Source: a virus
Length of the DNA stretch: 25,951 bases
IMG/VR virus record: IMGVR_UViG_3300012666_000163
Coordinates: 1-25,951 of that record
Reading direction: 5' to 3' (one strand)
Shown: piece after piece, positions 7,901 through 13,481 of the stretch
Position numbering within the stretch: position 1 is the stretch's first letter
Layout: each line of letters opens with the position of its first letter
Translations under genes and position numbers: made by a program
The notes under the pieces: model-generated
The model's database searches: none
Told to the model about the DNA's origin: nothing
What the model saw: only the letters and a program-made list of their open reading frames with translations

Positions 7901-10900
7901 TATACAAGAAGCCCTAAGTGACCGCGAGCAGAGCGCAGATGATGCGCTTGAAATCATGCGCGACCAACTTGATACCGCCCGAGAGGCGGCGATAGATGAG
8001 CGCGTTGATGAACTTAGAGAAGAGGCGGAACAGGAAGCCGAAGCCGAAGCCCCAATAGCCGAAGCCGAAGCCCCAGTAGTTGAAGCCGAAGCCCCAGTAG
8101 CCGAAGCCGAAGCTCCTGTACCACAGAAGTCAACCAGAGAACAGATGGATGACCTGATGGCCGAAATTCGGTCGCTTGACGACCAAAGAAGAGCGTTGCT
8201 TAGCAAGAATGGTCGTGCCCCAAATAAGGGCACTAACAAAGCTAAACAGTTTGAGTCGCTAGATGAGCAGCGTACCACGCTGATGCTGACTAAGTTTGTT
8301 GAGCTTGACCGCAAACTGACCGCTGAAAAAAAAGCCCAAGCCCCTACTGAAACCAAGACCGAGCCCAAGACCGAGCCCAAGACCGAGCCCAAGACCGAGC
8401 CCAAGGCCAAAGCCGAGAAGTCCGATGACTGGGCGACAATAGGCGAGCCTCTCTTTGACCAAACACAACGCCAACCGTGGAAAGTAAGGGGGGTAGAAGG
8501 TAGAGATATTGGCGCAGAACTTACTGCTGAACTTGCAGAGGAACAACAAAAACGCCGTTCGAGAGTAGAGACCGAAAGCCAAGCAAAAGCTAGGGAAAAA
8601 TCAGAACGGGCTACTAAAGGCGAAATTGCAGAGGCCGCAGAAACAAAGCCTGATGAAGCTGCTAAAGCACGGGCTGGGGCGGTTGATGTTGTAGAGCGGT
8701 CGCTAGAAATTGTTGGTGCTCTCCAAGAAGTAGCTGGCTCTACAAATTTCTCTGCGGGCACAAGAACAAACGCAAGAAAATACTTAGCTGAAATTGCTCG
8801 GGCTAACAACGAAAACGAAGCCCCAGAAGGCAGCTTAGAACCAGCGTTCCTTTTCTTGGTAGACCTAGCTAGCAAACCCCGGTTCATGAGAACTGGCATC
8901 AACAAGTCGCTTCCGTCTATTGGCAAAGAGAAAGTTCAAGCCGTAGTAGACCTCGTGGCTTCCCGGTGGAAGAATGCTCCTACTGTGGTGGTTGCAGATA
9001 ACATCAACGACGCTGCAGTCCCTGCCGAGCTACAAAAAGCCGACGCAGACGCCAAAGCTAAGGGGGCTACTGGCGTTCCCGCTGGTGTGTTCCACCAAGG
9101 CAAGGTCTACATCTTTGCCGACCAGATGAAGAGCACTGCTGAGACAGTGCGTACTCTGCTGCACGAATCCCTTGGGCACTATGGCTTGCGGGGTGTATTT
9201 GGGGAAGACCTGAAGCCAATTCTGCAGCTTGTGGCAAAAAACTTTAAGCCGGAGATGGCCGAAATAGCCAAGAAATACGGCCTTGATCTCAGTGTTGAGA
9301 AAAACGTACTGGAGGCTGCGGAAGAGATTCTGGCTAACCTAGCACAGACAAAGCCAACTATGGGTGTTGTGCAACGGGCGATTGCCGCAGTGCGTAGGTT
9401 CCTCCGCAAGATTGGCGTGGACGTAAAGTTATCCAACAAAGACCTGATCGCCAACTACATCATGCCTGCCCGTGCCTTTGTTGAGAACCAGCGTATTGAC
9501 CGTGCAGTGGGTGGTGCACCGGGGTTTAGCCGCAAAGCCACTGACAAGTTCCTCGCGTGGTTCGGTGACAGCAAGGTGGTGGATGAGAGCGGTGAGCCGC
9601 TAGTGGTGTACCACGGCATGCCTAATGAGATGGAAGGCGGGGTATTCCGTCAGTCCAAGTACGGATCACTTGGGGAAGGTATTTACTTTACAGATGATCC
9701 CGATGCGGCGGGTAGATTTGCCACGGGGGTTCGCGGGAGTACCGCTGAAGCTAAGTTACAAGGTAGTGTAGTACCTGCGTATTTGCGTATGCAGCAGCCG
9801 TTTGACGACACCTTCTTCGTAGGCAACAAAGGGTGGCAAGAGTGGGCAGCATCAATTGTTCGTCGAGGACAGGACCCTGACTACGAGTATTGGGCAACGT
9901 CCGCGAGATGGATGGTCGGCTCTGCAGGGGAAGAAGTAAAAATTCTGAATAAGCTGCACAGCAAGCTCATGGCGGGTAAAGCCACATTGAACGACTTGTT
10001 GTTTGCATTCAAAAACTCAGAGACCCCGTGGGGTAAGCAAATCTTGGAGGCAGTCAAGAAGCAGGGTGCGTTCGACGGGGTTATTCTTAAAGGTAGCAAT
10101 AAGGGGTTCAACGAGTACGTTGTATTCAACCCCAACCAAATCAAATCCGCCATAGGCAACAACGGCGAGTACAGCCTGAGCAACGACGACATCCGCTTTA
10201 GCCGTACCACCGAAGAAGAGGACCTGACTCCAGAGCAATCCAAAATACTTGCGGACACCATACGCACTCAGGAGGAGATCGACAAGGCTGTAGCTAAGGC
10301 GAAGTTCAAGTTTGAGGAGTCTGCTAAAGCGCAGAAAGCAGCCAAGGGTGTGTCGATGCTGCAGATGGCTACGAACCCCCGCAAGGTCATCCCGGCGATG
10401 CGGGACTTGTGGAAACGTGCTACGTCAGCGCAGCGCAACCTACTCGTAAAAATTCCACCGACTAGCTTCTTGGTTGACTGGGCTGGCAATGCTGTACCTG
10501 AGCTTCAGAATACGTACAAGCTGATGCAGCGTATGGGTGGCATGACTGAGCAACTGCTGAACGCTGCGGGTGAACTGACTGCCGAAGTACAGCGAGCATT
10601 TCAAGCAGACCCAACCCTACGTGGTAAGCTAGACGAACTAACATCTGTAGCTACGCTGGCAGAGGTAGACCCCGGAATGGTCGATACCGTAGATCGCAAC
10701 GATGCGCTGGACAAGGCGTGGAAAGATTTAAAGCCAGAAGGTCAGAAGGTATACCTGCGCATCCGCGACCATTTCAATGTGCTGTCCAAGTACCTGTCCA
10801 AGCTACTTGACGATCAGGTCAACTCGCTGAACATTGATGCGGAAGCTAAAGCCAACATCATGAAGAAGATCAGAGCTACTTTTGAGAAAGGTAGTCGGAT

Positions 10901-13211
10901 CAACCCATACTTCCCGTTGGTGCGGGAAGGTGACTTCTGGTTGTCTATGAACCCCAGCAAATCCAAGAATGCTGCGGATTACGTATTCTTCATGGGTGAG
11001 ACGGCAGCGGAGCGGGATAGAGTGGCCCGAGAGTTTGCTTCAGAACAGATCAAGCGCAAGGATGGCGAGTCTGAAGCAGCGTTCGAGAAGCGTATTGACG
11101 ACAAGCTGGGTGAGCTATATGCAGATTCAGTGTTTGAGTATGGCGATGACGTTGCGTCCTTGCGTGCAAAGACGTACTCTCAAGGTGAGGGCAAAATGCT
11201 CACCGGGGTGTTTGCCGCAATCGACAGCGCAAACTTTACTGACCCTGAAGCTGCTGGTATCCTGAAAGACGCTATCTACCAGACGTTTCTGGAGACCATG
11301 CCCGATCAAGTTTTCCGCAAGCAATTTATTCACCGTAAGGGTGTTGCTGGCTTCCGGGTCGATGTGCTGCAGAACACGGCGCATTTATCTGCACGTATGG
11401 CTACTCAGCTTGCCCGGATCAAATACTCCCCACTGCTCCGCAATTCGTTGTCGGCAGCAAAAGACTCTATCCGGGGTCGCCCAGCATTCGAGCCGTTTGT
11501 AGCCGAGATGGCTAAGCGGGTGGACTCTTCTCTTGCACCTAAGGCAAAATCTACAGCCGAAGCTGTGGCCGGTGGCCTTAACAAGGCGGCGTTCATCTAC
11601 TACCTAAGCGGTGCATCCTCCGCACTGCTGCAACCGCTAAGCGTTTTTCAGTTTGGCTTGCCGGTGTTGGCCCGCTACGGAGCGTTCAATGCTGTAAAAG
11701 AAGTGGGCAGTATGCTCAAAATATGGTCGCAAGTTGGTGTGTACAAAACCAATGCCGATGGGTCTAAATCTTGGGTCGCCCCGTCAATACTTTACTCCAA
11801 CGATCTGACCCCACTAGAGCGCAAGGCGTACCGAGCAGCGGCAGAACGAGGGCTATTTACCTCTACACAGACTTCCACCGTGTTTGAGTCCAAGGCTACG
11901 CCGACTGAGAAACTTAAAGGCCCCAAAGAGAAGTTTGTTCGGGGTACTGTGGATGCCCTAGTGCTTGGTGGCCTGATGAACTCATCAGAGCGCATTTCTA
12001 GGGAGATGCTGTGGAAAGGGTCGTTTAGGCTAAACATGAAAGAGCACGGTAATTATGAACGTGCTGTAAACCAGTCTGTTACGGATACCAACGAAGCCTT
12101 ATTTGACTATGGGGAGAGCAATCGCCCTGCGTTTATGCGGGGGGCGGTGGGCAAGGTGGTGACTCAGTTTATGATGTTCCCCCTGAATGTAACGATGTTC
12201 TTGGTTAAGAATTTTAAGGAGATGATCAAGCCTATGAATGGCCGGTCTCGTGCAGAGGCCAGCTACAAGTTCTTTGGCACTATGGGTACTACATATATTC
12301 TGGCGGGTGCTGTTGGCTTGCCTATGTTTAGCACTGTCATGGGGCTCCTTGGTGCAGCGTGGGAAGAGTTGAAGGACGACGATTGGGATGAGTCCATGCG
12401 GTCAATGGGGTTTGAGGCATGGTTCACAACCACGTGGCTACACGACCAATTGGGGGAGAACAAAATAGGTGGTGTCTCGCTGTCAGACTTGTTGTTGCGC
12501 GGCCCCGTTAATGCGTTTACTGGAGTAGACATAGCTGGTCGCACCGGTATTGACCTAAAAAACCTCTGGACTCGGGATACCAAAGAACAGAAAACCATAC
12601 GTGAGAGTGCTACGGCTTTTGCACTGGAGAAAGCTGGCCCTGCGGCAAACATGATTTTGTCTGTGGCTGATGGTGTTGACGCCGCCATGCAGGGGGACTA
12701 CGCTAAGGCGGTCAAGAAGTGGGCACCTGCTGGCTTCCGAAACTTTATCAATGCGAATGAGCTTGCTACAGAAGGCGCAAAGGATAACAAGGGCGCACAA
12801 ATAATGACCACGGATGCGTTCAGCACGGGTGTTTTGATAGCACAGACGATAGGCTTCCGATCTGACCTCCTCGCAAATACACAGTACACGGCGTTCAAAG
12901 TTATCGGGGCTCAACAAAAAATACTCAACGAGCAGACCAGACTTCTTGAGAACCTAGACAGAGAGTTCCGAAACAATAACGCTGCTGCGTACAGCAAGCA
13001 GATAGACAAGATAGCCGACTTCAACAGGCGCTACCCTAGCTTTGCAATGGACATGGATGCGATAGGCGATTCGCTTGATAAGCGTATGGAGCGCCGGGGC
13101 ACTGCGTATATGGGTGTTGTGCCGACTGAGAAGAACCTAGTGTTGTTGGATGCTCTGAGGCATTCAGGCCGACGAGTGGCAGAAGCTGAACGCAAAGGCA
13201 GAGAGCAATAA
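4968..13211 (+). CDS. Giant polyvalent protein with GNAT, zincin-like and ADP-ribosyltransferase domains
   Basis: A 2747-residue protein starting 11 bases after the previous stop. In order: an Ala-rich amphipathic N-terminal region (about 90-320); a helical module at about 665-735 and a related one at about 1045-1115; a GNAT domain (about 765-870) with the acetyl-CoA loop RNAGDGS at 809-815; charged coiled coil and Pro/Glu/Ala linkers; a metallopeptidase-like domain (about 1300-1500) with HESLGHYGLR at 1399-1408; and an ART-PolyVal domain (about 1520-1746) with a candidate triad H1549, Y1573 (GIYFTDDP) and E1716 (NEYVVFNP). The helical C-terminal third has FMMFPLNVTMFLVKNF and a hydrophobic segment at about 2440-2465, resembling large-polyvalent-protein-associated domains. 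Polyvalent proteins of phages and conjugative elements are thought to enter the recipient with the DNA and blunt host defences. As the last and largest virion gene it also sits where T7 has gene 16. No transglycosylase motif is seen. Domain calls are by motif. Confidence 0.85.
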   Translation: MAQKFTSFTPLEEAAPTFTSFTPIEEPEAGGAQGLSAFLPSATRATRGLISLGGDVLPAMLGKAFGAEDYAKKQLEEAKTYGEETEKLYPAAVGSYKNVKDIGTGFTYVVEAVGEAIPSLLPSLFTGGVAGIAGRSAVAAAKMAAEKAAVAQAAKGATAEVIKDAAMKAGVAAANKVALKYQAAGAVTGSAAQNVPDVFQNIYEKTGKMDLGAAIVAGGFNAALDAVLPVMLLRKAGMGGIPPEAIAAAWYKRMGKGAATGFATEGGTEAVQEASSAAAEKFVDNNLNFFTEKNFERFIDAGLKGGIGGGAITSATDVAFGKGPGKKPPAPTGFTSFTPVTPGTTATTPTAKQQARQDAVARRAQQLEEQSGITQEDAIQMAEDDIAAEEAKIAGLTTEAPNTRVKARATELIDSGIDPEEAYATALQQVQGEIENDVLAKEQGAQDVTGTKPGPSGKRTAVVSKPAAGTTAAGPAAPTGVGVVPPAEDVGLSDVGKAAQPAAVNQGQQTVSGGLENLSTMGAGLTDSLYGALFNAHSKGSTRVAGIDDPILVAAKEDGVQFNSPDEIKAYANQSGMKERTTSIAQKQRVKKMLAAGKTPAELQAQFPDLNINALMQEDKGTAASAPAPAPTEFTTFTPVTTTTEPKPAKAPKAAKVSKAAKEMPPQLVDIAAAQAATDPAEIQKHLADIDAEYKTFLGTDGRRPKKGTDRFLRFDALNTAYRELKAKLEPAVAEAPVAEAPVVEAPVVETPVEKKQPVVYEKGAYIPPDEKGGDPKATAGFKVLDEDNDLSEDLVGATLITGMNTASRNAGDGSRLLKSITDWADSNGTTLALVPAASPDAELGGLSQEQLKDWYARNGFEDRADYMVREPAGKKTTAEERIAARAKANVEANKKAKLEADKKAEEKKAKADRRAAEEKDEEQEQALRDKAEAEVDAGPIGEALSRIDNGDRVETKAQLRPFMFKLEKNGVLDDISDIQEALSDREQSADDALEIMRDQLDTAREAAIDERVDELREEAEQEAEAEAPIAEAEAPVVEAEAPVAEAEAPVPQKSTREQMDDLMAEIRSLDDQRRALLSKNGRAPNKGTNKAKQFESLDEQRTTLMLTKFVELDRKLTAEKKAQAPTETKTEPKTEPKTEPKTEPKAKAEKSDDWATIGEPLFDQTQRQPWKVRGVEGRDIGAELTAELAEEQQKRRSRVETESQAKAREKSERATKGEIAEAAETKPDEAAKARAGAVDVVERSLEIVGALQEVAGSTNFSAGTRTNARKYLAEIARANNENEAPEGSLEPAFLFLVDLASKPRFMRTGINKSLPSIGKEKVQAVVDLVASRWKNAPTVVVADNINDAAVPAELQKADADAKAKGATGVPAGVFHQGKVYIFADQMKSTAETVRTLLHESLGHYGLRGVFGEDLKPILQLVAKNFKPEMAEIAKKYGLDLSVEKNVLEAAEEILANLAQTKPTMGVVQRAIAAVRRFLRKIGVDVKLSNKDLIANYIMPARAFVENQRIDRAVGGAPGFSRKATDKFLAWFGDSKVVDESGEPLVVYHGMPNEMEGGVFRQSKYGSLGEGIYFTDDPDAAGRFATGVRGSTAEAKLQGSVVPAYLRMQQPFDDTFFVGNKGWQEWAASIVRRGQDPDYEYWATSARWMVGSAGEEVKILNKLHSKLMAGKATLNDLLFAFKNSETPWGKQILEAVKKQGAFDGVILKGSNKGFNEYVVFNPNQIKSAIGNNGEYSLSNDDIRFSRTTEEEDLTPEQSKILADTIRTQEEIDKAVAKAKFKFEESAKAQKAAKGVSMLQMATNPRKVIPAMRDLWKRATSAQRNLLVKIPPTSFLVDWAGNAVPELQNTYKLMQRMGGMTEQLLNAAGELTAEVQRAFQADPTLRGKLDELTSVATLAEVDPGMVDTVDRNDALDKAWKDLKPEGQKVYLRIRDHFNVLSKYLSKLLDDQVNSLNIDAEAKANIMKKIRATFEKGSRINPYFPLVREGDFWLSMNPSKSKNAADYVFFMGETAAERDRVAREFASEQIKRKDGESEAAFEKRIDDKLGELYADSVFEYGDDVASLRAKTYSQGEGKMLTGVFAAIDSANFTDPEAAGILKDAIYQTFLETMPDQVFRKQFIHRKGVAGFRVDVLQNTAHLSARMATQLARIKYSPLLRNSLSAAKDSIRGRPAFEPFVAEMAKRVDSSLAPKAKSTAEAVAGGLNKAAFIYYLSGASSALLQPLSVFQFGLPVLARYGAFNAVKEVGSMLKIWSQVGVYKTNADGSKSWVAPSILYSNDLTPLERKAYRAAAERGLFTSTQTSTVFESKATPTEKLKGPKEKFVRGTVDALVLGGLMNSSERISREMLWKGSFRLNMKEHGNYERAVNQSVTDTNEALFDYGESNRPAFMRGAVGKVVTQFMMFPLNVTMFLVKNFKEMIKPMNGRSRAEASYKFFGTMGTTYILAGAVGLPMFSTVMGLLGAAWEELKDDDWDESMRSMGFEAWFTTTWLHDQLGENKIGGVSLSDLLLRGPVNAFTGVDIAGRTGIDLKNLWTRDTKEQKTIRESATAFALEKAGPAANMILSVADGVDAAMQGDYAKAVKKWAPAGFRNFINANELATEGAKDNKGAQIMTTDAFSTGVLIAQTIGFRSDLLANTQYTAFKVIGAQQKILNEQTRLLENLDREFRNNNAAAYSKQIDKIADFNRRYPSFAMDMDAIGDSLDKRMERRGTAYMGVVPTEKNLVLLDALRHSGRRVAEAERKGREQ
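7164..7223 (+). repeat. Four 15-bp tandem repeats encoding EAPV linker
   Basis: Four in-frame units of the form GTAGCCGAAGCTCCG, with G/A and CC/TT variants and a diverged last copy. They encode Val-[AV]-Glu-[AT]-Pro steps just before the GNAT-like domain of the giant protein, and form a flexible acidic linker. Confidence 0.9.
8037..8120 (+). repeat. Four 21-bp tandem repeats encoding AEAEAPV linker
   Basis: Four in-frame 21-base units beginning GCCGAAGCCGAAGCC, the third starting GTTGAA. They encode repeats of A-E-A-E-A-P-[IV] ahead of the second helical module. They are related in composition to the 15-bp array about 0.9 kb upstream, suggesting repeated linker expansion in this protein. 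Confidence 0.9.
8358..8405 (+). repeat. Four 12-bp tandem repeats encoding TEPK linker
   Basis: Four identical in-frame copies of ACCGAGCCCAAG encode Thr-Glu-Pro-Lys four times. Identity at every base implies recent expansion. The array separates the second helical module from the region before the metallopeptidase-like domain. Confidence 0.95.
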
Positions 13212-13235
13212 AAAACCCCCGGTAAAGACCGGGGG
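13211..13235 (-). terminator. Intrinsic terminator of the primase operon
   Basis: The 8-bp stem CCCCCGGT/ACCGGGGG (13216-13223 with 13228-13235) has a 4-base loop. Read on the minus strand it is followed by six T, the complement of the A-run 13210-13215, which is the classic rho-independent form. On the plus strand no T-run follows. It should end - strand transcription before it meets the virion genes, and its hairpin may also protect the 3' end of the + strand message, whose stop codon is at 13209-13211. Confidence 0.85.
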
Positions 13236-13238
13236 TAA

Positions 13239-13282
13239 GACGGGGTTGCCGTCAAGGAGAGGCACTAGCAAAGAAGCTAGTG
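13239..13282. other. Stem-loops in the convergent intergenic region
   Basis: No gene is visible between the two convergent units. Besides the terminator there is a short inverted repeat GACGG/CCGTC (13239-13253) and a perfect 7-bp stem CACTAGC/GCTAGTG with a 6-base loop (13263-13282). The latter lies four bases past the stop of the 64-residue - strand gene. Neither is followed by a T-run, so they may be mRNA 3'-end structures for either transcript. Confidence 0.5.
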
Positions 13283-13286
13283 TACA

Positions 13287-13481
13287 TCAAACCCTCCAGA
13301 TACGCAACCCCTTTATGCCATCTTCAATCACTACTTTGATGACGACATCCATCTTCAGTCGTTCAGCTACAGTCAGTACAGATTTCTTGGCTGCTCGGTG
13401 GTCAATGCAGGGTACAAAGAACGAACACCCTTTGTGGAACTTTGACCACTTAATTTGATACGAGACTGTCTCGATCTTCAT
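13287..13481 (-). CDS. 64-residue protein at end of primase operon, unknown function
   Basis: The ATG at 13481 lies inside the 3' end of the primase-helicase gene (32-base overlap, different frame). The reading frame runs to a stop just before the terminator region. The product is basic and compact, with a Cys-containing strand (GCSFFVPCID, about residues 18-27), a helix (AAKKSVLTVAERLKM) and a final beta motif (VVIEDGIKGLRIWRV). The layout resembles a small alpha/beta nucleic-acid-binding protein, but I do not recognise the family. Support comes from position, plausible protein composition and the adjacent terminator. The ribosome-binding site is weak. Confidence 0.6.
   Translation of the reverse strand: MKIETVSYQIKWSKFHKGCSFFVPCIDHRAAKKSVLTVAERLKMDVVIKVVIEDGIKGLRIWRV

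Noticed and set aside
7164-8405. Regular repeats as a possible CRISPR array
   Set aside because: The repeats are short, contiguous, in frame and have no spacers; they encode protein linkers.
7841-8926. Long minus-strand open frame (361 codons) inside the giant protein gene
   Set aside because: It is Ser-rich, a mirror of the Glu/Ala-rich coding repeats on the plus strand, with no start context and no recognisable domain.
13216-13235. The same hairpin as an intrinsic terminator for the + strand virion operon
   Set aside because: No T-run follows on the plus strand; the T-run is only present when read on the minus strand.
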